DNA from: Methylophilales bacterium UBA4017
GTDB lineage: Bacteria; Pseudomonadota; Gammaproteobacteria; Burkholderiales; Methylophilaceae
NCBI GenBank assembly: GCA_002384685.1
Contig: DGAZ01000036.1
Coordinates: 1-42,547 of the forward strand
Direction: 5' to 3'
Length of the DNA stretch: 42,547 bases
Of the stretch, positions 6,942 to 15,358 are shown in pieces (position 1 is the first letter of the stretch; each line of letters begins with the position of its first letter). The position numbers were made by a program, and so were the translations under genes. The notes under the pieces are model-generated. The model was not told the origin of the DNA, made no database searches, and was given only the letters and a program-made list of their open reading frames with translations.

Positions 6942-8885
6942 TTAAAAATTTATCTTAATGCCGGCTAGAAATGTTCTTTCAAAATTCGATACGTAATAAC
7001 TGGGGACCCCATTATAAGAAGTCGCTAAAGAATTTGTATGTTCAAAAATGTTAGCAACAGAACCGAAGATAGCAACGTCTTCAAAGTTACTAATATTTTT
7101 CAAGCTGTAGTTAATTGATAAATCAGTGGACCTGTATTGGGGCTGTTGTTTGTCTCCAGTATTTGTAAAGTCACCCATATCATAAGTTCGTTCACGCCAG
7201 GCATGGCTGAGGGTAATAAAACCATTAGGCATAAACTGATAATTAACATTGGCTATTAGCGTCTGTTTTGGTACTCCTGGCATATCGTTTCCATCAATAA
7301 AGCCCTGAGCATTCCTGCCTATTCTAGCCTTAATAAAATTGTAATTAATTCCTATGCTTGTTTTAGTGCCTAACATATGGGTATGTTGTATTTCTAGGCC
7401 ATATTTTTCTGAGTTATCGATATTTTCATTAAGGCTTGAGTTGGGATTGTAGACAATTTCATCCTCAAGGTCTGAGTAGTAAGTTGTAAATAGCGTGGAA
7501 TGATGCTGTTCTTTGTAATTAAATCCCACATTAATTGTATTGGATTTTGCTGGATCAATAAATGCATTAAACGTTCTATCTACAACAGGATAACCTACTC
7601 CTATAAAAAAACGATCCACATCTGGCGCTAGATAAGCATGACTTATGTTGGTAAAGATCGAAAATTGATTATTAATCTGGTAATTAATACCAGCTTCATA
7701 GGCATTTAATGATTCTTCTGTTTTAAGAGATGAGGTCCCATTGTAGGTAAAGTCGACTTTTTCATGCCTCAGTCCCCCGCTGATCAAAATAGCATCAGTT
7801 AGTTGAGTTTCAGCCTCCACAAAAATTGCTTTATTCTTTTTTGTTACGTCGCCAACACCATCTTTTCTTTGGCCATCTGTAACTTGAATGCCTGATGTAA
7901 AAGCATACTTTTCGCCATGGTAAGGAAGTGATATGTTGAATGATTCGGTATCGTAGTCTTGGAGGGAATTACCATAGTAGGCCTGAGAGTATAAAGACAT
8001 ATCCTCTTTGAAATAGCTCATATTAATGCCAAGGCTATGGTTAAACTGATAGCTCGTTTTTAGTGAATAGCTATCGGTATCATAGTCATTGTTTGTGTAT
8101 TCATTTCCTGTGCCATTTTGACTAGGGTCTGCTAAAAGTTGAGTTTTTGTAAGGCTATTTGAAAAATAATCGTTATTTCTAGTATTTAATACACTTAAAT
8201 CAATTGTTAAATTTTTTGTGGGCTGTAGATTAATGCTTAATTTATTGAAATTATTTTTTGACTTTGCTTTATCTCCTGATGGGTCGGCAACAATCTGCCC
8301 GTCATTCTTTTCTGAGCTACTGTTGAGCATAATATTAAAGTTGTCACCTTGATAGCCCGTATTAAGGATAGTACTATGAGCGCCTTGGGTGCCTAGAGCT
8401 GTTTGAAGGCTATGCTCTACTGTATTTTTTGTTATGATATTAATAACCCCCGCCATGGCACCATCACCGAAGCGCACGGAACCAGAACCTCTCAATATTT
8501 CAATTCGCTCAATACTTTTTAAGGGTATATTGCCAATAATTTGAGGTACCGTATCAATGCGATTTAGTCTTTCTCCATTCACATTAATCACAATATTTTG
8601 AAAACCCGCCTCTGGACCATAGCCACGCATATCTATAAAAGGACTAGCTTTATTGCCGTATTGAGGTTGAATATTGATTGACGTATGTTGGGATAAAAAA
8701 TCAAATATACTGAAACTGCCAGACTGCCCTATATCTTTAGCGGTATAAATTTCTTTCGACGATGTGGAAGTGATTTCCTGGGCAGCTGAGAGATCTTCCG
8801 TAACGAAAACTTGATTAGACTTTAGTGATTCTGCATAAACGATTTGTGGCGAGATGATACTTAATAACAATAATTTTTTTAACAT
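6942..8885 (-). CDS. btuB: TonB-dependent outer-membrane receptor, BtuB type (vitamin B12)
   Basis: A 647-residue receptor. Its signal peptide (MLKKLLLLSIISPQIVYA) ends near residue 18, followed by a TonB-box-like NQVFVTED segment. The plug domain has IERIEILRGSGSVRFGDGAMAGVINIITK at about residues 130-160. A 22-strand-type beta barrel follows, and the protein ends in an aromatic-rich strand finishing with Phe (FLAGIKINF), as expected for BAM-assembled proteins. ATG 8885 is chosen because it begins the signal peptide and has AAAGG seven bases upstream; an earlier in-frame start at 8912 would add nine residues. The upstream cobalamin riboswitch makes B12 or a related corrinoid the likely substrate and predicts repression when cobalamin is plentiful. 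Confidence 0.9.
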   Translation of the reverse strand: MLKKLLLLSIISPQIVYAESLKSNQVFVTEDLSAAQEITSTSSKEIYTAKDIGQSGSFSIFDFLSQHTSINIQPQYGNKASPFIDMRGYGPEAGFQNIVINVNGERLNRIDTVPQIIGNIPLKSIERIEILRGSGSVRFGDGAMAGVINIITKNTVEHSLQTALGTQGAHSTILNTGYQGDNFNIMLNSSSEKNDGQIVADPSGDKAKSKNNFNKLSINLQPTKNLTIDLSVLNTRNNDYFSNSLTKTQLLADPSQNGTGNEYTNNDYDTDSYSLKTSYQFNHSLGINMSYFKEDMSLYSQAYYGNSLQDYDTESFNISLPYHGEKYAFTSGIQVTDGQRKDGVGDVTKKNKAIFVEAETQLTDAILISGGLRHEKVDFTYNGTSSLKTEESLNAYEAGINYQINNQFSIFTNISHAYLAPDVDRFFIGVGYPVVDRTFNAFIDPAKSNTINVGFNYKEQHHSTLFTTYYSDLEDEIVYNPNSSLNENIDNSEKYGLEIQHTHMLGTKTSIGINYNFIKARIGRNAQGFIDGNDMPGVPKQTLIANVNYQFMPNGFITLSHAWRERTYDMGDFTNTGDKQQPQYRSTDLSINYSLKNISNFEDVAIFGSVANIFEHTNSLATSYNGVPSYYVSNFERTFLAGIKINF

Positions 8886-8982
8886 GAAAAAACCTTTCAA
8901 ATAAATGACCACTCAACCCCGAATGGATTAAAAGAGTGCAAATATACTGGGAGAAAGATTTAAATATTAACTATTTATTTCT

Positions 8983-9004
8983 TATATTGCCTCCCCGCAA
9001 TATA
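8983..9004 (-). other. hairpin 3' of the cobalamin aptamer (expression platform candidate)
   Basis: An exact 8-bp inverted repeat (8983-8990 with 8997-9004) encloses a six-base loop that reads GGGGAG in the transcript. It follows the aptamer core and precedes btuB by about 100 nt. There is no T-run after it, so it is not an intrinsic terminator. Its purine loop could be the loop that kisses the aptamer in cobalamin riboswitches, or it could be part of the switching helix. Confidence 0.5.
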
Positions 9005-9009
9005 TGCAA

Positions 9010-9185
9010 CTGAACTGGTCATTAGGCCGGTCTCCGGGCTCATAAGACTTGATAAATGCCTTCCCGAGAAAAAATAATTTCTCAGTGGCTCGATATTTAT
9101 CCACACTTATTTACCGTTGCGGGGGCAGCGTAAGTATTTCACTTAACTTCCCGTTTAAACATAGTTTCGAAAGAATTTATGTCAC
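9010..9185 (-). promoter_or_regulatory. cobalamin riboswitch (B12 element) upstream of btuB
   Basis: Read on the minus strand, the leader contains the conserved blocks in the right order: a GGGAA segment, then GCTGCCCCCGCAACGGTAA (the B12 box core, near 9110-9130), then GAGCCACTGAG, then CTCGGGAAGGC, and finally GAGCCCGGAGACCGGCC near 9025-9042. These define a class I/II adenosylcobalamin-type riboswitch. It should repress btuB and the following membrane gene when cobalamin binds. The exact 5' and 3' limits are estimates. Confidence 0.93.
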
Positions 9186-9313
9186 CTAACAACAAAAATT
9201 ATAGTAGCATGAAAACCATTTGTTAAAATTACATATAAGCATTCTTAGATTAAAATTAAAAGTCTAGTTGATAATTTTTAGATTATGATGAAGGCAAATT
9301 AAAGGAGTATGTC

Positions 9314-9586
9314 ATGGCAAGAACAGTGCATTGCGTTAAATTAAACAAGGAAGCAGAAGGTCTGGATTTTCCACCTTATCCTGGCGATATGGGAAAGAAA
9401 ATATTTGAAAGTGTATCAAAAGAAGCTTGGGCAGGATGGTTAAAACACCAAACTATGTTGGTTAATGAAAACAGATTAAGCTTGGTTGACCCGCAAGCAA
9501 GAAAGTACCTCAAAGAACAAACAGAGGCGTATTTTTTTGGGGATGGCGCAGAACAAGCTTCTGGTTATATTCCACCAAAACCTTAG
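9314..9586 (+). CDS. yggX: probable Fe(2+)-trafficking / oxidative damage protection protein YggX
   Basis: A 90-residue protein matching the YggX family throughout. It has the N-terminal MARTVHCVKLNKEAEGLDFPP-type opening with the single conserved Cys at residue 7, GxxGKxIFESVSKEAWAGWLKHQTMLVNE in the middle, and a C-terminal segment ending in proline-rich PPKP. YggX protects Fe-S clusters from oxidants and has been linked to labile iron and to MutY activity. A strong AAAGGAG Shine-Dalgarno precedes the ATG. It converges on phoU with only 2 nt between stop codons. The 400 nt upstream hold the btuB leader running the other way. Confidence 0.95.
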   Translation: MARTVHCVKLNKEAEGLDFPPYPGDMGKKIFESVSKEAWAGWLKHQTMLVNENRLSLVDPQARKYLKEQTEAYFFGDGAEQASGYIPPKP

Positions 9587-9588
9587 TC

Positions 9589-10293
9589 TTAGTGTTTTAA
9601 TTCAGCCTTAATCTCTTTGATGCTGGAGTGACGAACATCAGTACCTTTGACGGTATATATGACAGATTGGGTAATATTTTTTGCGTGATCGCCAATTCTT
9701 TCCAATGACTTTGTAACAAACATCAGCTCTAGTGACATAGAAATAGTTCTGGGATCTTCAAGCATGTAGGTAAGCAATTGCCTCATATGTGAACGGTATT
9801 CTTCATCCACTTCCTTGTCTTTTTCCAAGACCTCAATGGTTTCGGTAGTGTCAAGTCTAGCAAAAGAATTTAATGCTTGTCTTAGCATTAACTGTACAGA
9901 ACTTAACATCGATTGAATGTTTTTAAATTGCGGCTTGCTCATTATATCGTTCTCAATAATGCGTATGGTAGCATTTGCAATTTTTGTAGATTCGTCACCA
10001 ATACGCTCAAGATCGCTAATAATTTTAATCATCATTAACACATTTCTTAAATCTGCTGCCACTGGGGACCGTTTTCCAATTAACAGCGAACAGTCTTCAT
10101 CGATATCAATTTCGAGGTCATTAACCTCCTCATCTCTTCGAATAACTTTTTCGGCTAGTTTTGTATCAGCCTCAATGAGCGATTGAACTGCCTCGCTGAG
10201 CTGTTCCTCAACTATAGTGCCCATCTCCAACACTTTTGCTCGGATAGATTGGAGGTCTGCATCATACTGTTTGTATATATGTTCTGAAGCCAT
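9589..10293 (-). CDS. phoU: phosphate transport/signalling regulator PhoU
   Basis: A 234-residue all-helical protein with two PhoU repeats. Each carries the metal-binding acidic motif: ERIGDESTKIA near the end of repeat 1 and ERIGDHAKNITQSVIY near the end of repeat 2. PhoU couples the Pst transporter to the PhoR-PhoB system and moderates phosphate uptake. Usually it lies with pstSCAB; here it stands between yggX and rpiA, so the pst genes must be elsewhere if present. Confidence 0.96.
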   Translation of the reverse strand: MASEHIYKQYDADLQSIRAKVLEMGTIVEEQLSEAVQSLIEADTKLAEKVIRRDEEVNDLEIDIDEDCSLLIGKRSPVAADLRNVLMMIKIISDLERIGDESTKIANATIRIIENDIMSKPQFKNIQSMLSSVQLMLRQALNSFARLDTTETIEVLEKDKEVDEEYRSHMRQLLTYMLEDPRTISMSLELMFVTKSLERIGDHAKNITQSVIYTVKGTDVRHSSIKEIKAELKH

Positions 10294-10372
10294 AAAGCGG
10301 TATAACCTTTTGATTAAACTAATTTAATGATAATAATAATTCATTTTAATAAGATAGCCAATGCATTTCAGC

Positions 10373-11032
10373 CTACTTACGCATAGTTTTGACGCCCGAA
10401 TCTGTTGCTAGCAACAATATGTCTGCTGATCTTTTGGCAAAAAGTCCGTTGGTAACAACCCCTACTATTTGATTGATCGTATCCTCAGTATCTATAGGAT
10501 CGACGATATTCATTCCATGAACATCAAGAATAATATTTCCATTATCTGTCGTAAAATCTCTTAATTGCGGCTGACCTCCTAAAGCTGTTAATTGGCGCGC
10601 AACATAACTTCTTGCCATTGGAAGGACTTCTACTGGCAAAGGAAACTTGCCAAGTGTCGGGACAAATTTTGATTCATCACAAATACAGATAAACTTTTTT
10701 GCATTAGCCGCTACGATTTTTTCTCTCGTTAGGGCACCACCACCACCCTTAAGCATATGCATATGCTCCGTGATTTCATCTGCACCATCTACATAAATAT
10801 CCATGCCATTAACCGAATTGAGATCAAACACCTCAATTCCATGCTTACGAAGCCGCTCAGCTGTTGCCTCACTGCTGGCTACTGCACCATCAATTTTATG
10901 TTTCACTTCAGCGAGAAAATCAATAAAATAGTTGGCAGTAGAACCGGTTCCTACGCCAATGATTCCTGATTCTACGTATTCAATTGCTGCTCTAGCGACT
11001 TGTTTTTTTAATTCGTCTTGTGATAAAGCCAT
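10373..11032 (-). CDS. rpiA: ribose-5-phosphate isomerase A
   Basis: A 219-residue enzyme that interconverts ribose 5-phosphate and ribulose 5-phosphate. Seen motifs are GVGTGSTANYFID (phosphate loop, about residues 25-37), VDGADEI near residue 80 with the catalytic Asp, and KGGGGALTREKIVA with the catalytic Glu and Lys. In methylotrophs this step feeds formaldehyde fixation through the ribulose monophosphate cycle as well as nucleotide synthesis. That it does so here is inference from the suspected lineage. It lies 79 nt downstream of no same-strand gene; ilvA diverges from it across about 80 nt that should hold both promoters. Confidence 0.97.
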   Translation of the reverse strand: MALSQDELKKQVARAAIEYVESGIIGVGTGSTANYFIDFLAEVKHKIDGAVASSEATAERLRKHGIEVFDLNSVNGMDIYVDGADEITEHMHMLKGGGGALTREKIVAANAKKFICICDESKFVPTLGKFPLPVEVLPMARSYVARQLTALGGQPQLRDFTTDNGNIILDVHGMNIVDPIDTEDTINQIVGVVTNGLFAKRSADILLLATDSGVKTMRK

Positions 11033-11113
11033 TTTCTACCAAACCCTTCATTTTTAACTATAATTAGGTTTACTATCATACACTGCGACGAGTTTCTTGA
11101 AAATTAACTAATT

Positions 11114-12628
11114 ATGAAAAATGCATATAAAAAAAGAATTGATGAGGCTAACGTCTATGAGGCAGCAATAAAAACGCCCCTACAAAAACAACAAAACTTA
11201 TCTCAAAGATTTAATAACAATATTCTTTTAAAGCGCGAAGACCTTCAGCCTGTTTTTTCATTCAAGGTTCGTGGCGCTTATAATAAGATGGTGCATTTAT
11301 CTAAAGAGGATCTGGAAAAAGGTGTCATTTCATGCTCTGCCGGCAATCATGCTCAAGGGGTGGCACTAGCAGCACAGAAACTAGGATGTAAGGCGTTAAT
11401 TGTTATGCCAAGTACAACGCCCTTAATAAAAATTAAGGCTGTGGAGAGACGAGGCGCCGAGGTAATTCTCCATGGTCATTCATTACATGAATCATATAAT
11501 CATGCATTAGAAATTCAAAAAAAAGAAAACCTCACCTTCATTCATCCGTATGACGATCCCGATGTCATAGCTGGACAAGGCACTATCGCAAAGGAAATTT
11601 TGGCCGATCATCCAGGTACTATTCATGCCGTATTTGTTTGTGTTGGCGGCGGCGGATTAATAGCAGGTATTGCCACATACATTAAGGCGGTGAGACCTGA
11701 AATTAGAGTCATAGGAGTTGAGGCGCAAGGCGCTGATGCAATGACGCAATCTTTGAAAGCTAACAAGAGGGTGTTGTTGGAGAATGTTAGTCTTTTTGCC
11801 GAGGGCGCTGCGCTAAAGCAGGTGGGAGAAGAAAATTTCAGACTCTGCCAAGAATATGTTGATGAAATGATTGTGGTTAGCAATGATGAAATATGTGCAG
11901 CTATAAAAGACGTATTTGAAGACACGCGAACTATTCTTGAGACGGCAGGGGCTTTGGCGGTTGCCGGTATCAAATCTTATATCAAGAAAAATAACATTAC
12001 GTCGGAGACTTTAATTGGAACCGCCTCAGGTGCCAATATGAATTTTGATCGCTTAGGGTTTGTCGCTGAAAGAGCAGAAATTGGAGAAGAAAGGGAAACG
12101 GTTTTTGCGGTAACTATTCCTGAAGAGCCAGGCGCCTTTAAGGCATTTTGTGGTCTGATAGGCTCGAGGAGTATTACGGAATTTAATTATAGATTTTCAA
12201 GTCATGCTAGTGCACATATTTTCGTCGGCATTAGCGTTAGAGATTTTCAAGAATCTAAATTATTAATTAAAACGTTAAATGACGCTGGTCTTGATGCAAT
12301 TGATTTGTCTCATAATGAGGTTGCTAAATTACATTTAAGGCATCTAGTTGGCGGCCATGCCCCGGAGGTTGAAAATGAAGTAATTTATCGATTTGAGTTT
12401 CCAGAACGACCAGGCGCGCTATCAAACTTCCTAAATAATATGGGGGAAAATTGGAATATCAGCTTATTCCATTATCGAAATCATGGGGCAGATATAGGGC
12501 GTGTGCTAGTTGGGATTCAAGTACCGCCGAGTGAAAAGGAAACTTTCCAGGCATTCTTAAGTCAAGTAGGGTACCCGAGCTGGGATGAGACAAATAACCC
12601 GGCTTACAAATTATTTTTAGGCAATTGA
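11114..12628 (+). CDS. ilvA: threonine dehydratase, biosynthetic (isoleucine pathway)
   Basis: A 504-residue PLP enzyme that converts threonine to 2-oxobutanoate, the first committed step of isoleucine synthesis. The PLP Lys lies in FSFKVRGAYNKM near residue 54, the phosphate-binding glycine loop is VCVGGGGLIAGIA near 176-188, and SCSAGNHAQGVA is near 75. Two C-terminal ACT-like regulatory domains (about 325-400 and 415-500) give the long, isoleucine-inhibited form, unlike the short catabolic TdcB. The gene is alone, divergent from rpiA and followed by the beta-propeller lipoprotein gene 56 nt later. Confidence 0.97.
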   Translation: MKNAYKKRIDEANVYEAAIKTPLQKQQNLSQRFNNNILLKREDLQPVFSFKVRGAYNKMVHLSKEDLEKGVISCSAGNHAQGVALAAQKLGCKALIVMPSTTPLIKIKAVERRGAEVILHGHSLHESYNHALEIQKKENLTFIHPYDDPDVIAGQGTIAKEILADHPGTIHAVFVCVGGGGLIAGIATYIKAVRPEIRVIGVEAQGADAMTQSLKANKRVLLENVSLFAEGAALKQVGEENFRLCQEYVDEMIVVSNDEICAAIKDVFEDTRTILETAGALAVAGIKSYIKKNNITSETLIGTASGANMNFDRLGFVAERAEIGEERETVFAVTIPEEPGAFKAFCGLIGSRSITEFNYRFSSHASAHIFVGISVRDFQESKLLIKTLNDAGLDAIDLSHNEVAKLHLRHLVGGHAPEVENEVIYRFEFPERPGALSNFLNNMGENWNISLFHYRNHGADIGRVLVGIQVPPSEKETFQAFLSQVGYPSWDETNNPAYKLFLGN

Positions 12629-12684
12629 TTAGATAAAACAACGTAACATAGAATTTTCACAAACACTTTAAAAAGGGAGTTGTA

Positions 12685-13731
12685 ATGAATTGGTTGAAAT
12701 TATTTACTGTCGTATTGATATTATCCTCATGTAGCCAAGGCGATAGAGGAAAGGTATATGTTACTTCGCAAAATAGTGGAGTCACCGTGATCGACTTGAA
12801 TTCAATGGAAGTTGTAGATGAATTTAAGGTGGGAGGTTTTCCACGAGGTATCGGTCTAACTAAGGATGGAAAATACCTGGTAACAGCAAATAAAGATGAT
12901 GCTTCTATTAGTTTGGTAAACGTCGAAACAAAGGTCATTGAAAAGACCATAGAAGTTGGCATTAACCCTGAGTTCGTTAGGATTAAAGACGGATTAGCTT
13001 TTATATCTACTGAGCCTTCATCCAAGGGTAAGCCACCTGCGCCCGGAGAGCAGAAGCATGAAGAAGAGGAAGAAGACGACGAGGATAGGACGCCAGCCAA
13101 AGTTTCTATTGTTGACTTAGCATTGGGTGAGAAGGTGCGAGATATTACTGCTGGACCAGAAACCGAGGGCATAGAGTTTAGTAAAGACGGTAAGCAAATT
13201 ATTGTTACCAACGAAGCGGACAATACGATCACAGTGCATGACTTTATTTCTGGGGAATTAATTAAGACTATTTCAGTTGAGCCTTATGGAAAAAGGCCAA
13301 GAGGCATTAAAGTCTCTCCTAACGGGGAACATTACATCGCCACATTGGAGCATAGCGATAATTTTATTGTGCTTGATAGAGACTTCAACCATTTAAAAAC
13401 GGTTTCGACTGGTAAATCACCATACGGAACAAGCTTTAATGCTGAGGGTGATAAACTTTTCGTTGCGGCTGGGAAGTCAAAGACATTAGAAGTTTATGAC
13501 GCAACTGATTACAGTAAAATTAAAGATATCAACATAGAAGGTAAAAGATGTTGGCACTTTACCTTCACTCCTGACAATCAAGATATTTTGTTAGCCTGTG
13601 GACGTTCAGATGAAATTGTAGTGGTCGATGTAGGCGATCTCGCAGTGGAGAAACGTATTCCAGTGGCGGGCATACCTTGGGGCATTGTAAGCTACCCTCC
13701 TGCTATTGGTAGCTTAGACCAGCCACGTTAA
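12685..13731 (+). CDS. beta-propeller lipoprotein (YVTN / PQQ-catabolism-associated type)
   Basis: A 348-residue protein with a lipoprotein signal (lipobox LSSC, Cys16) and then repeated blades of the YVTN type (KVYVTSQNSGVTVIDL..., KYLVTANKDDASISLV..., QIIVTNEADNTITVHD..., KLFVAAGKSKTLEVYD..., ILLACGRSDEIVVVD). Overall it resembles the beta-propeller family that accompanies PQQ-dependent alcohol oxidation genes in methylotrophs; I recall a TIGRFAM model of that name but could not check. It is expected in the periplasm, anchored to a membrane. An unusual low-complexity acidic insert sits at about residues 122-136, between blades. The SD AAAAGGGAG precedes the ATG. Its stop overlaps the EVE gene's stop by 4 nt. 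Confidence 0.75.
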   Translation: MNWLKLFTVVLILSSCSQGDRGKVYVTSQNSGVTVIDLNSMEVVDEFKVGGFPRGIGLTKDGKYLVTANKDDASISLVNVETKVIEKTIEVGINPEFVRIKDGLAFISTEPSSKGKPPAPGEQKHEEEEEDDEDRTPAKVSIVDLALGEKVRDITAGPETEGIEFSKDGKQIIVTNEADNTITVHDFISGELIKTISVEPYGKRPRGIKVSPNGEHYIATLEHSDNFIVLDRDFNHLKTVSTGKSPYGTSFNAEGDKLFVAAGKSKTLEVYDATDYSKIKDINIEGKRCWHFTFTPDNQDILLACGRSDEIVVVDVGDLAVEKRIPVAGIPWGIVSYPPAIGSLDQPR

Positions 13732-14195
13732 GAGCTTTCTTTGGGGATTTTATTTATAAAATCCCATTCATTTTTTGACAGAGGGGTAATCGAAAGTCGG
13801 TTGCCCCTTTGTAGTATTTTCATCTCACTTAATTCGGGATAGGTTTTTAAGTCTTGAAGGCTTATCAACGAGATGCGCCTTAAAAATTGAACGTCGACAT
13901 TAACCCATCGCGGATTGTCTGGTGAGGATTTTGGATCGAAGTACTTGTGACCTTTGATGAATTGTAATTTATCAGGGTAGGCTAATTTAGAAACCTGCAT
14001 AACACCAACAATCCCTGGTATCTTGCAATTCGAATGGTAGAAGAAAGCAAGATCGCCGAGTTCCATGGTGTCTCTCATAAAGTTACGTGCTTGGTAGTTT
14101 CTAATACCATACCAATCAATACTTTGATCAGATGCTTTTTCCAGATCATCTATTGAAAAGTCTGTAGGTTCAGATTTCATTAGCCAATAGCGCAT
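13728..14195 (-). CDS. EVE domain protein (YTH/PUA-like fold)
   Basis: A 155-residue protein that is one EVE domain. It starts MRYWLMKSEPTDFSIDDL and has WYGIRNYQARNFMRD and a LGDLAFFYHSNCK segment, all typical of the bacterial EVE family related to human THYN1. EVE domains share the PUA/YTH fold, and some bind modified nucleotides in DNA or RNA; the housekeeping proteobacterial member has no proven role. No restriction gene is adjacent, so a defence role is not suggested here. It is divergent from the DUF2237 gene. Confidence 0.9.
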   Translation of the reverse strand: MRYWLMKSEPTDFSIDDLEKASDQSIDWYGIRNYQARNFMRDTMELGDLAFFYHSNCKIPGIVGVMQVSKLAYPDKLQFIKGHKYFDPKSSPDNPRWVNVDVQFLRRISLISLQDLKTYPELSEMKILQRGNRLSITPLSKNEWDFINKIPKESS

Positions 14196-14257
14196 AATTT
14201 TTCCTAAAGGTAAATAATTGTTGTATCGTAATTATAGTTTAATAAAGGAAATATAAA

Positions 14258-14623
14258 ATGGAGAAGAAAAATGTTTTAGGGAAAAATTTGGAAGTCTGTA
14301 GCCTAGACCCTATTACTGGATATTTTAGGAATGGCGAATGCGATCATTGTCAGTCCGACAACGGTCAACATACGGTATGCGCTGAGGTTAATAATGATTT
14401 CCTAGCATTCTCAAAAGAGAGCGGTAATGATCTTTCAACACCAAGGCCTGAGTTTAATTTTCCAGGACTCGTGGCAGGTGACAGATGGTGTTTATGTGCT
14501 AGCAGATGGCTAGAGTCAGCTGAAGCAGGTTGCGCCCCTCCTATTATTCTAGAGGCTACCCATGAAAAGGCTCTAGATATTATAGAAATGAGCGATTTGG
14601 AATACCATAAACTGCATAAATAA
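14258..14623 (+). CDS. DUF2237 family protein
   Basis: A 121-residue protein matching DUF2237. It opens with KNVLGKNLEVCSLDPITGYFRNGEC, and has an HTVCAEVNNDFLAFSKESGNDLSTPRPEF block and a GDRWCLCASRWLESAEAG block. Several conserved Cys residues (in CSLDP, CDHCQ and CLCA) suggest metal binding or redox activity, but no function is known. It stands alone between the divergent EVE gene and 6S RNA. Its stop codon touches the 3' end of the 6S RNA gene. Confidence 0.88.
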   Translation: MEKKNVLGKNLEVCSLDPITGYFRNGECDHCQSDNGQHTVCAEVNNDFLAFSKESGNDLSTPRPEFNFPGLVAGDRWCLCASRWLESAEAGCAPPIILEATHEKALDIIEMSDLEYHKLHK

Positions 14624-14820
14624 TTTGTTTGGGTGTTGCCTAGACCAGCATCCAGAACCAAAGGTTCAAGTGGTAATAGACTAAGAAGTTTTAGGTTCGC
14701 TCGCCAAGAGCCCTTAAAAGGTTACCCAATCGTGAGCGATCGCACCACATTCTGATTGACTAAAACCGATGCTATAGACTAGTTCAAGGAATAATTAGCC
14801 TAAGCAACACCCAAACAAAC
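14624..14820 (-). ncRNA. ssrS: 6S RNA
   Basis: This stretch has no ORF and folds into a long 6S-like rod on the minus strand. The ends pair as 16 perfect base pairs (14804-14819 with 14624-14639), extended to about 22 with wobbles. The inner parts carry recognisable 6S segments: AGAATGTGGTGCGATCGCTCACG on one side, and CCTAAAAC followed by ACTTGAACCTTTGGTTC on the other, as in E. coli. It follows zapA by 14 nt on the same strand, the classic zapA-ssrS arrangement. 6S RNA mimics an open promoter and sequesters sigma-70 RNA polymerase in stationary phase. Confidence 0.93.
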
Positions 14821-14833
14821 TCCTACCCCTATT

Positions 14834-15124
14834 CTAATCCAGAATGCTATCTAGCAGCCTATTAAAATCAGTTAGTTTGTTTTTATAGCCCAATGTATGG
14901 ACATCAGCGTCGGCATTATGATTTTTATTAAGATATTCATGTGTGATGTTTAGTGCGGCCATAATAATCGTTTTATCAACTCCTATGACTGAGCCAGAGG
15001 ACTGTATTTCTTCAATTTTATGATTGAGATAATTGATTGATTTCATCAGGCTGTCCTCCTCATTTTCGGGACAGGCAATTGAGAAGTCACGACCAAGAAT
15101 TTTTACTTCAATTTGTTTTGCCAT
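14834..15124 (-). CDS. zapA: cell division protein ZapA
   Basis: A 96-residue protein. The N-terminal KQIEVKILGRDFSIACPENEEDSLMKSINYLNHKI is the ZapA signature, followed by a helical region ending in a short coiled coil. ZapA crosslinks FtsZ protofilaments at the septum. It lies between a ZapB-like coiled-coil gene upstream and 6S RNA downstream, a widely conserved order. Confidence 0.93.
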   Translation of the reverse strand: MAKQIEVKILGRDFSIACPENEEDSLMKSINYLNHKIEEIQSSGSVIGVDKTIIMAALNITHEYLNKNHNADADVHTLGYKNKLTDFNRLLDSILD

Positions 15125-15130
15125 AATATT

Positions 15131-15319
15131 TTAAGGAATTTGCGCTAATAAATTTTCAATTTTGACCGTTGCCTCAGTAATTTTGGCTTTTAACATCTTT
15201 ATTTCTTCTTTTGCTTCATAAAGCTCAGGCACGACTGATTCCGTTTCATTTTTCATGTTATTGATTTTAGTAACCAATAAGTTAATTTTTTCTTCTAATA
15301 GATTAATTTCTTCTTGCAT
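15131..15319 (-). CDS. small coiled-coil protein (ZapB-like, TIGR02449 type)
   Basis: A 62-residue, almost entirely heptad-patterned helix (EEINLLEEKINLLVTKI..., EIKMLKAKITEATVKIENLLAQI). Its position 6 nt before zapA and its length match the small ZapB-like family found beside zapA in many beta- and gammaproteobacteria. A structural role at the division ring together with ZapA is the likely function; this rests on context more than on specific motifs. Confidence 0.8.
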   Translation of the reverse strand: MQEEINLLEEKINLLVTKINNMKNETESVVPELYEAKEEIKMLKAKITEATVKIENLLAQIP

Positions 15320-15358
15320 GGCTTCACTATAGTGTAAATATTAATCATCATCAATAGC

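Noticed and set aside
8983..9004. Intrinsic terminator downstream of the cobalamin aptamer
   Set aside because: The stem is good but no T-run follows on the minus strand, so it was kept only as a candidate expression-platform hairpin.
9268..9289. TTGATA and TATGAT as a promoter for yggX
   Set aside because: The two hexamers are separated by only about 10 bases, too close for a sigma-70 promoter.
12657..13232. 191-residue open frame on the minus strand, opposite the beta-propeller gene
   Set aside because: It contains a long Ser run that is just the complement of the acidic insert codons, has no recognised domain, and lies fully antisense to a well-supported gene.
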